The translations under genes were made by a program, and so were the position numbers. This document shows, one piece after another, positions 17,489 to 25,473 of a stretch of DNA of 64,000 nt. The stretch covers positions 40,690 to 104,689 of the forward strand of contig NZ_JBLTXA010000015.1 of the NCBI RefSeq assembly GCF_048066175.1, given 5' to 3'. This stretch comes from Niveispirillum fermenti (GTDB lineage Bacteria > Pseudomonadota > Alphaproteobacteria > Azospirillales > Azospirillaceae). The notes under the pieces were generated by a model that worked only from the letters and a program-made list of their open reading frames with translations, had not been told where the DNA came from and made no database searches. How positions within the stretch are numbered: the first letter of the stretch is position 1; each line of letters starts with the position of its first letter.

Positions 17489-18085
17489 TCAGGCCGGCGG
17501 CCGCCAGGGCTTGACCTCAACCGCCCTATCCTGATCCAGCCGGCCGATGCAGGCGATGTTGGACGGACCATTGCCGAACGCATCGGCTTCCGGCACACGC
17601 AGGGTCACCTCCAGCAGGACCATGTCGGCCAGCATCTCCCCGAACGGTTCCGGCCGGTCGCCGCCCGTGCCGCGCGCATCGGAGCCGAAGATGCGTTGAA
17701 GATACCAGGACGCACCGGAAAGCCCCGTGGGGGCCCCGGTCAGCAGATGGCTGCGAAGCATGCCGTAAAGTTCCTGGCACTGCGCCAGGGTGCGGCTGCG
17801 GGCCGGCATGGGCAGGGAGACATAGGCAACGACCCGCCGGTCGAAATGACGGAACGATGTACCGGTTTTCACCAGTCCGTCGCGCCCGTCGGTGAGATCC
17901 AGGGCCATGGTGGCCTGCCGCACCTCCCGATCCAGCCGCAGCATGCCCCAGTCCAGCAGGGTGACGGGTGTTTCCAGCAGCCAGGCATGCAGCCGGGGGT
18001 CGGTTCGCCGGTCATCGCCCCCTTGCTGGCCCAGCGCGGCGGGCACAAGAAGCGACAACAAGCACAGCCAGCCCAATACCCGCAT
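17489..18085 (-). CDS. exported hypothetical protein
   Basis: A 198-residue protein with a Sec signal peptide (about residues 1-19, ending ALG-Q). I do not recognise a family. The mature part has a DWGMLRLDREV segment, an RRVVAYVSLP strand and a late VLLEVTLRVPEADAFG region, with two cysteines (QCQEL, IACIG) that could form a disulfide. It converges with hemB, and its start lies 60 bp from the next minus-strand gene's stop. Function unknown; probably periplasmic. Confidence 0.65.
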   Translation of the reverse strand: MRVLGWLCLLSLLVPAALGQQGGDDRRTDPRLHAWLLETPVTLLDWGMLRLDREVRQATMALDLTDGRDGLVKTGTSFRHFDRRVVAYVSLPMPARSRTLAQCQELYGMLRSHLLTGAPTGLSGASWYLQRIFGSDARGTGGDRPEPFGEMLADMVLLEVTLRVPEADAFGNGPSNIACIGRLDQDRAVEVKPWRPPA

Positions 18086-18144
18086 CGCCGGTCCTCCCGC
18101 ATTTCAAGAGGGGCCAAGCGTAGCGCCAGGGTATGACCCTTATG

Positions 18145-19137
18145 TTACAGCGCGTCCAGGAACCGTTCCAGGCAGCGGTCGGACCACACGCCGTTGCGTC
18201 CATGAAAGCCGACATGTCCACCCGACCGGCTGATGGCCGGGACCAGACAGGGATGGCGATCCCATGGAAAACCGGTATAGGCGTCGGGCGGTATCCAGGG
18301 GTCGTCCAGCGCATGTACCAGAAGCGTGGGCACCCGGATGCGCGGCAGGAAGGCCAGGCCGGAATTGACGGCATAATATTCCGCCGCCCCGGACCAGCCG
18401 TTCCACGGGGCCACGACCTTGTCGTCGAAATCCCACAGGTCGCGGGCGGCCATCGCCGCATCGGCCCAGCGCGCACCCAGCCGGGCACGATTGTCACGCA
18501 TGTCCCGCTTCATCTGGCCCAGCAGGCGGCTATGGTACAGCCGGTTACCGCGCGCGCAGAACAGCCGGCTGCCGGCCGCCAGATCGATCGGCGCGGATAT
18601 GGCAGCCCCGGCCCGAACGGTTGTGGGGAAATCCCCCTCACCCAGGAACTTCAGCACGCAATTGCCGCCCAGCGACCAGCCGACCACGATGACGCCCCGT
18701 GCCGTCAGTGCCGATGGCAAGTCAGCCAGCACCGCCCGCAGGTCCGCCGACCGGCCGGCGTGATAGCGCTGCCGGCAGGTGGCTGCGGATGGCCCCGCGC
18801 CACGCAGGTTCAGGCGCAGCACGCCATGGCCACGGTCCAGCAAAATCCGCGCCGTAGCCCGCATGTAATAGCTGTCCTGACTGCCCGTCAGCCCATGCAG
18901 CAGGACCGCCAGAGGTTGTTCGGATGCCGACGCTTTATCCGGCATGTCGAGTGCGCCCAGCAGGATATCCCCGCTGCCATCCCGCATCGTGAAGCGCATT
19001 TCGCGGGCAGGCGGCAGCAGCACCTTTGGATCGACCAGCGTGTTCCGCATGGTTTGAAGGTGCGCGCCATACCACGGGAAACGCGGTCTGAAGTATGGAA
19101 AATCAATAACTTGCGGCAGGTTTCCGCAGTCAGTCAT
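18145..19137 (-). CDS. YheT-family alpha/beta hydrolase
   Basis: A 330-residue alpha/beta hydrolase of the YheT (COG0429) group. N-terminal FPWYGAHLQTM is diagnostic. The oxyanion block is LLHGLTGSQDSYY, the nucleophile serine is in VGWSLGGNCVLKFLG, the aspartate in HALDDPWIPP, and the histidine in SGGHVGFHG. Members are esterases of uncertain natural substrate. Its start overlaps the end of the next alpha/beta hydrolase gene by 8 bp, so the two are co-transcribed. Confidence 0.88.
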   Translation of the reverse strand: MTDCGNLPQVIDFPYFRPRFPWYGAHLQTMRNTLVDPKVLLPPAREMRFTMRDGSGDILLGALDMPDKASASEQPLAVLLHGLTGSQDSYYMRATARILLDRGHGVLRLNLRGAGPSAATCRQRYHAGRSADLRAVLADLPSALTARGVIVVGWSLGGNCVLKFLGEGDFPTTVRAGAAISAPIDLAAGSRLFCARGNRLYHSRLLGQMKRDMRDNRARLGARWADAAMAARDLWDFDDKVVAPWNGWSGAAEYYAVNSGLAFLPRIRVPTLLVHALDDPWIPPDAYTGFPWDRHPCLVPAISRSGGHVGFHGRNGVWSDRCLERFLDAL

Positions 19138-20008
19138 GAGCCAGGAAATTCCGCACGGCCGTCACCTGGTCATCCGCCAGCAAGGCCGGGGCATGCCCGG
19201 CGTCCGGCACCAGATAGAGGGAGGCGCGCGGCCCTTCCTTCGTCATGCGCTCCGCCGTGTCGGCCAGCAGCAGATCGGACTGTGCGCCCCGCACGACCAG
19301 CACCGGCTGACGGATGGCGGCCCAGACCGGCCACAGGTCGACATCGGTGACGGCACTGTTCTTGAATATGCGGGCGATATCGGGATCATAGGCCAGCCGG
19401 AAGCCGCCGCCGGGCTGCGCATCGCTGCTGGTTTCGGCCATGCGGCGCCATTGGGCGTCCGTCAGCGCGCCGAACCCGGCATAATGGCTGCGGAAATAGG
19501 CCTCCACCCCGTCCATGTCGGCGAAGAACGGGTCCTGGCCGACATAATCGCCGATCCGTTCCAACGCCTGGCGCGGAATGAAGGGGCCGACATCATTGAT
19601 GACCAGGCGACCGATCGGGCTGTTCGGCTGTGCCGCCAGCATCATGCCGATCAGCCCCCCCATGGAGGTGCCGACCCAGTCAACCTGCTCCGTATCCAGC
19701 CGGGCCAGCAGCACGGCCATGTCGGCCAGATATTGCGGGTAGCCGTAATTGTCGGGGTTGGCCAGCCGGCCGCTGCCGCCGCGTCCGACAATGTCGGGAC
19801 AGACCACCCGTGCCCCCAGCCTGTCAGCCAGATCGGCTGCCAATATGTCGAAATCCCGCCCGTTGCGCGTCAGGCCATGCACGCAGACGATGGTACGCGC
19901 GCCGGTTCCCCATTCACGATAGGCGATGCGGTGGAACCCGGTCGCCGACAGTCCCTGGCAGGATTTATCGACAAAGCTGGTCATTCTCGGGCGGTCTCCG
20001 GCTGGCAT
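19130..20008 (-). CDS. alpha/beta hydrolase
   Basis: A protein of 284-292 residues of the alpha/beta hydrolase superfamily, depending on whether translation begins at 20008 or at the in-frame ATG at 19984. The oxyanion motif is VCVHGLTRNGRDFD, the nucleophile serine lies in WVGTSMGGLIGMML, the acid is likely the aspartate in RGAQSDLL, and the histidine is in PDAGHAPALL. No closer function can be read. Lies between the YheT-type gene and a flavin reductase, all on the minus strand. Confidence 0.85.
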   Translation of the reverse strand: MPAGDRPRMTSFVDKSCQGLSATGFHRIAYREWGTGARTIVCVHGLTRNGRDFDILAADLADRLGARVVCPDIVGRGGSGRLANPDNYGYPQYLADMAVLLARLDTEQVDWVGTSMGGLIGMMLAAQPNSPIGRLVINDVGPFIPRQALERIGDYVGQDPFFADMDGVEAYFRSHYAGFGALTDAQWRRMAETSSDAQPGGGFRLAYDPDIARIFKNSAVTDVDLWPVWAAIRQPVLVVRGAQSDLLLADTAERMTKEGPRASLYLVPDAGHAPALLADDQVTAVRNFLAHD

Positions 20009-20083
20009 GCGGGCGACCTGCTTAGCATGCGGAACCGGGGGACCGGAACCCGGAAACAGCCGGGCCAGCCGCCGGGCACCGCA

Positions 20084-20566
20084 TCATTCCGCTTCCAACG
20101 CGGCATAGGTGCCACGATAATAGAGGAGCGGTGTGCCGGCGCGGCTGGCAAAGCGCAGGACGCGCCCCACGATGATCATATGGTCGCCGCCTTCATGGAC
20201 GGCATGGCGGGCGCAATCCATGACCGCCAGGGCGCCGGGCACGATGGGCGCCCCGCTTTCCCAGCGTTCGGCCGGCATCCCGTTCCAGCGGCCTTCCGAC
20301 GGGCCGGAGGCAAAATTCCGCGACACTGCCTGCTGTTCGGCGCCCAGAATGGCCAGGGAGAAGCCACCGGACAACAGAAAGGCGGCAAGGCTTTCAGACC
20401 TGTTGTCCAGGCAGAACAGGACCAGCGGCGGGTCCAGCGACACGGACGTGAAGGAATTGATTGTCAGGCCGACATCATGCCCGCCCGGCCCCGTCGCAGC
20501 CGCCACGCAGACGCCGGTGGCAAAGCAGCCCAATGTGTCGCGGAAGGCGCGCTGATCGAAGGTCAT
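20084..20566 (-). CDS. flavin reductase (HpaC-like, FMN-binding)
   Basis: A 160-residue protein with the FMN-binding split barrel of short-chain flavin reductases. The RDTLGCFATGVCVAAA start, GLTINSFTSVSLDPPLVLFCLD and the final GDHMIIVGRVLRF blocks are typical. Such proteins reduce FMN or FAD with NAD(P)H for a two-component monooxygenase. No partner oxygenase is in this window. Alone or in a loose operon with the two hydrolases downstream. Confidence 0.88.
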   Translation of the reverse strand: MTFDQRAFRDTLGCFATGVCVAAATGPGGHDVGLTINSFTSVSLDPPLVLFCLDNRSESLAAFLLSGGFSLAILGAEQQAVSRNFASGPSEGRWNGMPAERWESGAPIVPGALAVMDCARHAVHEGGDHMIIVGRVLRFASRAGTPLLYYRGTYAALEAE

Positions 20567-20736
20567 GCTCTGGTCGGCTCCTTTCGGCTGGCGTCATGGA
20601 CGGTTACCCGACCCCGTTCCGCCACGCAAGGCCGGAGGTCACGGGTCTGCGACCAAAGGCGTGGCGATTGCCGGTTTGCGGGGGGGCACCGCACTTGCTA
20701 CAGTGCGGGCTTCTGACGGCGGATCGGACTGGCATC

Positions 20737-21897
20737 GTGGCAGGCGGCGAAGAAAAAGCCCCCATCATCATCAAGAAGATCAACAAGGGCGGTGAAGGGC
20801 ACCATGGCGGCGCCTGGAAGGTGGCCTATGCCGACTTCGTGACCGCGATGATGGCCTTCTTCCTGCTGCTCTGGCTGCTGAACGTCACGACGGCCGAGCA
20901 GAAGATGGGTATCGCCGATTATTTCAGCCCGGCCAGCGCATCCAAGCAGACCAGCGGGTCCGGCGGCATCCTGGGCGGGCAGACCATCCGCGTCGATGGC
21001 GCCATGGTCAATGCCAGCAGCCCGCCCGGCATCACGGTTCCCACCCCCACCATGCCGGCCGCCGCCAATTCCCAGGAACAGACAGACGACAGCCAGGACA
21101 GTTCCAGCGGCCGGCCGACCGAACAGGACGTGACGGGCAAGGGTGCGGGCGAGCGCGAAGGCGGATGGACACGCGGCGACGTGGTCAATGGCCTGGCCGT
21201 TCTGGAACGCAATGGCGGCACGCAGGAGGCCGACCGCAACGGCGACGGCAAGGTTGACGAGGCCGAACTGCGCAATGCGCTGGCCCGTCATGAGGAACAG
21301 CAGTTCGCCCAGGCGGAGGCGGAGCTGCGCCAGGCCATCCAGCAGATCCCCGAACTGCGCGACCTGGCACAGAACCTGATCATCGACAAGACGCCGGAAG
21401 GCCTGCGCATCCAGCTTGTCGACCAGGAAGGCTATTCCATGTTCCCGTCGGGCAGCGCGCGCATGCTGCCGCAGACGGCCCAACTGATGTCGCAGGTGGC
21501 GCAGGCCGTGGCCAAGCTGCCCAACAAGCTGTCGATCAGCGGCCATACCGACAGCATTCCCTTCAGTGCCGGCGCTTCCTATACCAATTGGGAATTGTCG
21601 ACCGACCGCGCCAATGCCACGCGCCGCGCGCTGGAAGCCACGGGAATTGCCGACAACCGGTTTGAAACCGTGGTGGGCAAGGCGGACCGCGATCACCTGT
21701 TCAAGGATGATCCGAACTCCCCGCGCAACCGCCGCATTTCGATCGTGCTGCTGCGGGAAAACCCGCTGCTGGCCTCCCCGCCGGCCGGCGGTGGCGGCCC
21801 TGCCGGCGGTGATGCACCGGCATCCGCGCCCACCCCGCCTTCCCGCACGCCACCCGGCGTCCTGCCCGCTCCCTCCACGCTGAGCACCACGCGCTAG
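20737..21897 (+). CDS. motB: flagellar stator protein MotB with EF-hand loop
   Basis: A 386-residue MotB starting at GTG. The single membrane helix carries the proton-path aspartate (Asp33, VAYADFVTAMMAFFLLLWLLN). The C-terminal OmpA-like peptidoglycan domain is read as ISGHTDSIPF and TDRANATRRALEATG. Between them, residues 166-177 are a perfect EF-hand loop (D-x-N-x-D-G-x-x-D-x-x-E) flanked by helices, unusual for MotB. The C-terminus is a proline/alanine-rich tail. It anchors the stator to the wall and couples ion flow to rotation. MotA is not adjacent. A terminator follows. Confidence 0.9.
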   Translation: MAGGEEKAPIIIKKINKGGEGHHGGAWKVAYADFVTAMMAFFLLLWLLNVTTAEQKMGIADYFSPASASKQTSGSGGILGGQTIRVDGAMVNASSPPGITVPTPTMPAAANSQEQTDDSQDSSSGRPTEQDVTGKGAGEREGGWTRGDVVNGLAVLERNGGTQEADRNGDGKVDEAELRNALARHEEQQFAQAEAELRQAIQQIPELRDLAQNLIIDKTPEGLRIQLVDQEGYSMFPSGSARMLPQTAQLMSQVAQAVAKLPNKLSISGHTDSIPFSAGASYTNWELSTDRANATRRALEATGIADNRFETVVGKADRDHLFKDDPNSPRNRRISIVLLRENPLLASPPAGGGGPAGGDAPASAPTPPSRTPPGVLPAPSTLSTTR

Positions 21898-21926
21898 CTT
21901 CTGTTCGGTTCAGCCGTTCGCACCGC

Positions 21927-21954
21927 ACCCATCGCCGGCGGATGGGTCCCTTTT
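21927..21954 (+). terminator. terminator after motB
   Basis: ACCCATC (21927-21933) pairs with GATGGGT (21941-21947), loop of 7, followed by CCCTTTT. Confidence 0.65.
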
Positions 21955-22115
21955 GCGGCAACCGCGCCACAGCCGGCAGACCGCAGCGCCAAGGAACCGA
22001 ATTACCCACAGAATTGCATCACGGCCCCCCTGTTCAAACCTTTACGATCTGTTAGTCTCTTTTGTGCGGATGCGAAACGAAACCGCCGTCGGCACCGCCC
22101 TCGACGACGGATCGC

Positions 22116-23696
22116 ATGGCACGAAGGGCGCAGGGGGCTCTGTTGAGCGGGTCTGGAAAAGGTGTTGACGACCTGTTGTCGTCCTATGATGCCAACGGTT
22201 TCTATGACGAGCTGTTCGGCACGGCCAGTCATCCGGCATTGCATACCGAGGCGGTGAAGGACCGGCTTCGACAACTTGACTATGACGACCTGCGGCGGCG
22301 CGCTTCCGATGCGGAACGCGAGCTTTACAATCTGGGCATCACCTTCCTGGTGTATAGTGATGCCAAGGCCGTCGACCGCATCCTGCCGTTCGACGTGATT
22401 CCGCGCATCATCTCCGCCCCGGAATGGACGCATCTGGAAAAGGGCGTGCAGCAGCGCATCGCGGCGCTGAACATGTTCCTGCACGACATCTATCACGACC
22501 AGAAGGTGCTGAAGGACAAGATCATACCGGCGGAACTGGTATTGGGGAACGCCAACTACCGGCCGCAGATGCAGGGCATCACCCTGCCCTTCAAGACCTA
22601 TATCCAGATCATGGGCGTGGATCTGGTGCGTGATCATGACGGCACCTTCCGGGTGCTGGAGGATAATGGACGGGTGCCGTCCGGCGTGTCCTATGTGGTG
22701 GAAAACCGCCATATGATGCAGCGCGCCTTCCCCGATCTGATGGGCGATATCGGCATCCGCAGCGTCGATAATTATGGCGCCAAGCTGCTGGAGGCGATGT
22801 GCGAGATCGCACCGCAACGGCCGGAGGGGGACAATACCGAGCCCCAGGTCGTGCTGCTGTCGCCAGGTGCCTATAATTCCGCCTATTTCGAGCATATCTT
22901 CCTGGCACGCGAGATGGGCGTGCCGCTGGTGGAAGGCCGGGACCTGACCGTGCTGGACGACAAGGTCTATATGAAGACCACCGGCGGGCTGCGCCGCGTC
23001 GACAGTATTTATCGCCGTATCGGTGATGATTTCCTGGACCCCCTGGCGTTCAATCCCGACAGCCTTCTGGGTGTGCCCGGCATTTTCGAGGCCTACCGCA
23101 AGGGGAATGTGGCATTGGCCAACGCCATCGGAACGGGTGTGGCCGATGACAAGGCGGTCTATGCCTATGTGCCGCGCCTGATCAAATATTACCTGGGGGA
23201 GGAGGCCATCATCCCCAATGTGGAAACCCATATCTGCCGTGAACCGGACGCCCTGAAATACACGCTGGACAATCTGGACAAGCTGGTTGTCAAGCCCGTG
23301 GGCGAGGCTGGCGGCTATGGCATCACCATCGGCCCCCGTGCCAGCCAGGCCGAACTGGATGATTGCCGCGCCAAGCTGCTGGACGACCCCGCCAATTACA
23401 TCAGCCAGCCCATGATCCCGCTGTCGGTCTGCCCCACCCTGACCGAGGAAGGGATCGGGCCGCGGCATGTGGACCTGCGTCCCTTCGCCATCACGGCAAG
23501 GAACACCTGGGTGCTGCCGGGCGGGCTGACGCGCGTCGCGCTGAAGAAGGGGACGCTGATCGTGAATTCAAGCCAGGGCGGCGGATCGAAGGATACCTGG
23601 GTGCTGACCGAAGGCCCGGTGGAGGAACCGCCGCCGCCCGATGCCAGCATCGATCCCTTCCAGTCGCAATCACAGTCCCAGACCCAGAGCCAGTAA
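22116..23696 (+). CDS. circularly permuted ATP-grasp type 2 protein
   Basis: A protein of about 526 residues (start uncertain; 22116 is the first ATG, weak RBS). It is a circularly permuted ATP-grasp (old DUF404/407): YDANGFYDELF near the N-terminus, VLEDNGRVPSGVSYVVENR in the middle and KLVVKPVGEAGGYGITIGP plus VALKKGTLIVNSSQGGGSKDTWVL late, which hold nucleotide and metal. Predicted peptide ligase, almost always next to an alpha-E gene, as here (14 bp downstream). Known systems also have a transglutaminase and a proteasome-like hydrolase, absent here. The C-terminus is a Gln/Ser repeat (QSQSQSQTQSQ). Confidence 0.85.
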   Translation: MARRAQGALLSGSGKGVDDLLSSYDANGFYDELFGTASHPALHTEAVKDRLRQLDYDDLRRRASDAERELYNLGITFLVYSDAKAVDRILPFDVIPRIISAPEWTHLEKGVQQRIAALNMFLHDIYHDQKVLKDKIIPAELVLGNANYRPQMQGITLPFKTYIQIMGVDLVRDHDGTFRVLEDNGRVPSGVSYVVENRHMMQRAFPDLMGDIGIRSVDNYGAKLLEAMCEIAPQRPEGDNTEPQVVLLSPGAYNSAYFEHIFLAREMGVPLVEGRDLTVLDDKVYMKTTGGLRRVDSIYRRIGDDFLDPLAFNPDSLLGVPGIFEAYRKGNVALANAIGTGVADDKAVYAYVPRLIKYYLGEEAIIPNVETHICREPDALKYTLDNLDKLVVKPVGEAGGYGITIGPRASQAELDDCRAKLLDDPANYISQPMIPLSVCPTLTEEGIGPRHVDLRPFAITARNTWVLPGGLTRVALKKGTLIVNSSQGGGSKDTWVLTEGPVEEPPPPDASIDPFQSQSQSQTQSQ

Positions 23697-23710
23697 GGGG
23701 AGAAACGGAC

Positions 23711-24682
23711 ATGACAGCCCTTCTCGCCCGCTATGCCGAATGCATCTTCTGGATGGCCCGCTATATGGAGCGGGCCGAGAATCTGGCCCGTATCCTGGAC
23801 GTACACGAAACCTTTGCCCGCGACAGCTTCGGCGCGACCAACTGGCTGCCCATCCTTCGCCTGAACGCCGACGAGAAGCGGTTCTTCGAATTCTATCCCG
23901 TGGCGTCGGTCAAGAATGTCCTGAACTTCTATGTGCTGGATCAGCAGAACCCGACATCGATCGTCGCAGCTGTTTGTGCAGCGCGGGAGAATGCGCGGCA
24001 GTTGCGCCCCCTGATCAGCACGGAGATGTGGACGCAGATCAACGTCTTCTACAACCGTCTGCTGGCCTGGAGCCCGGCTGATCTGGCCCAGCACAATATC
24101 CAGCGCCTGTGCAACTACATCAAGGAGGCCTGCCAGACCCATACGGGCATCACGGAAGGAACATTCTTCCGGGATCAGGGCTGGCATTTCTACAATCTGG
24201 GCCGCAATCTTGAACGGGCCGACCAGACGACACGCCTGCTGGACATCAAGTATCACACGCTGCTGCCCAGCCCGCGTGACGTGGGCACCCCCATCGATAT
24301 CAGCCAGTGGAACAGCCTGTTGCGCTCCGCCGCCGGTTACCACGCCTTCCGCCGTGTCTATCCGCGGGGCATGACGCCCGCCGCCGTGGCCGGCTTCCTG
24401 CTGTTCAATGACAATTTCCCGCGCTCCGTCCAGGTTTGTGTGCGGGAAGTGGACAGCCTGCTGACCCGGCTGAACAGCAAGTACCGGCTGCGCCGCGGCA
24501 CCCTGCCGCTGGAACGGTCGGATGAGTTGCGCGGCGACCTCACCAACCAGACCATCGATGCCGTCATCGCCCAAGGGCTGCACGAATATCTGGACGGGCT
24601 GCAGATAAATTTCGGCAAATTGTCGAACGATATCGCACAGGCCTTTTTCATGGTGGACCAAAACGGTAGCCTGTCTGCCTGA
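23711..24682 (+). CDS. alpha-E domain protein (DUF403)
   Basis: A 323-residue all-helical protein of the alpha-E family. LLARYAECIFWMARYMERAENLARILDV is the hallmark N-terminal helix, with YNLGRNLERADQTTRLLDIKYH as its internal near-repeat. The family always pairs with ATP-grasp peptide ligases; alpha-E may hold the substrate peptide. A long frame extends back to 23363 inside the ATP-grasp gene, but 23711 has a GGGGAGA site and fits the family N-terminus. Followed 23 bp later by bpt. Confidence 0.88.
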   Translation: MTALLARYAECIFWMARYMERAENLARILDVHETFARDSFGATNWLPILRLNADEKRFFEFYPVASVKNVLNFYVLDQQNPTSIVAAVCAARENARQLRPLISTEMWTQINVFYNRLLAWSPADLAQHNIQRLCNYIKEACQTHTGITEGTFFRDQGWHFYNLGRNLERADQTTRLLDIKYHTLLPSPRDVGTPIDISQWNSLLRSAAGYHAFRRVYPRGMTPAAVAGFLLFNDNFPRSVQVCVREVDSLLTRLNSKYRLRRGTLPLERSDELRGDLTNQTIDAVIAQGLHEYLDGLQINFGKLSNDIAQAFFMVDQNGSLSA

Positions 24683-24705
24683 AACCAGATCGGCTGAAAG
24701 GCCCC

Positions 24706-25452
24706 ATGAGCGTCATCCCGCCCCTGCACCGACCGCTGCAACAGTTCTTCCGGTCCGGACCCATGCCCTGCCCCTATCTTTTGGGCCGGGTGGAACGAAA
24801 GCTGTTCACACGTCTTGTCGGCCCGCAGGCGGCGGAGGTGAATTCCGCCCTGTCACGCGCCGGGTTCCGGCGCAGTCACGACATCGTCTACCGCCCCGTC
24901 TGCCCCGGCTGCTCGGCCTGCGTGCCGGTGCGGGTGCCGGTGGGCCGGTTCACACCCAACCGCACCCACCGCCGCGTGCTGCGCGCGAATGAGGATCTGT
25001 CGCTGGATCTGGTGGCCACGCCGTCCAATATGGAACAGTTCCAGCTTTTCGCCGCCTATCAGGATGCACGGCACAGCGACAGCGACATGAACCGCATGAC
25101 CCCCGGCGATTTCGCGTCGATGGTCGATGAAGGGCGGGTCAACACCTTCATGGCCGAATTGCGGGACGCGGATGGGATCCTGCGCGGGGCCATGCTGGTC
25201 GACCGGCTGGATGACGGCTATTCCGCCGTCTACAGCTTCTATGATCCGGATTTCCCCCAGCGCAGCCTGGGCACACACCTGATCCTGGCCATGATCGAGC
25301 GGTGCCGGCAGGAGCGGCTGCCCTATCTCTATCTGGGCTACTGGATCGAAGGCAGCCGCAAGATGGCCTACAAGGCCCGCTTCCAGCCGCTGGAGGCCCT
25401 GGGCCGGGACGGCTGGATTCCCCTTCCCACCCCGCGGATGGCGGAGTTCTGA
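24706..25452 (+). CDS. bpt: aspartate/glutamate leucyltransferase (Bpt)
   Basis: A 248-residue aminoacyl-tRNA-protein transferase. N-terminal PCPYLLGRVERKLF and VYRPVCPGCSACVPVRVPV carry the conserved cysteines; the C-terminal half shows SFYDPDFPQRSLGTHLIL and GYWIEGSRKMAYKARF. It adds leucine to N-terminal Asp/Glu and marks proteins for ClpS/ClpAP (N-end rule). It lies 23 bp after the alpha-E gene, so it is probably on the same transcript. Normal length for the family. Confidence 0.92.
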   Translation: MSVIPPLHRPLQQFFRSGPMPCPYLLGRVERKLFTRLVGPQAAEVNSALSRAGFRRSHDIVYRPVCPGCSACVPVRVPVGRFTPNRTHRRVLRANEDLSLDLVATPSNMEQFQLFAAYQDARHSDSDMNRMTPGDFASMVDEGRVNTFMAELRDADGILRGAMLVDRLDDGYSAVYSFYDPDFPQRSLGTHLILAMIERCRQERLPYLYLGYWIEGSRKMAYKARFQPLEALGRDGWIPLPTPRMAEF

Positions 25453-25473
25453 TCTCCCCCGGACGCCCAGGCG

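Noticed and set aside
19136..20716. 526-residue plus-strand open frame
   Set aside because: Antisense to the hydrolase and flavin-reductase genes; no motif.
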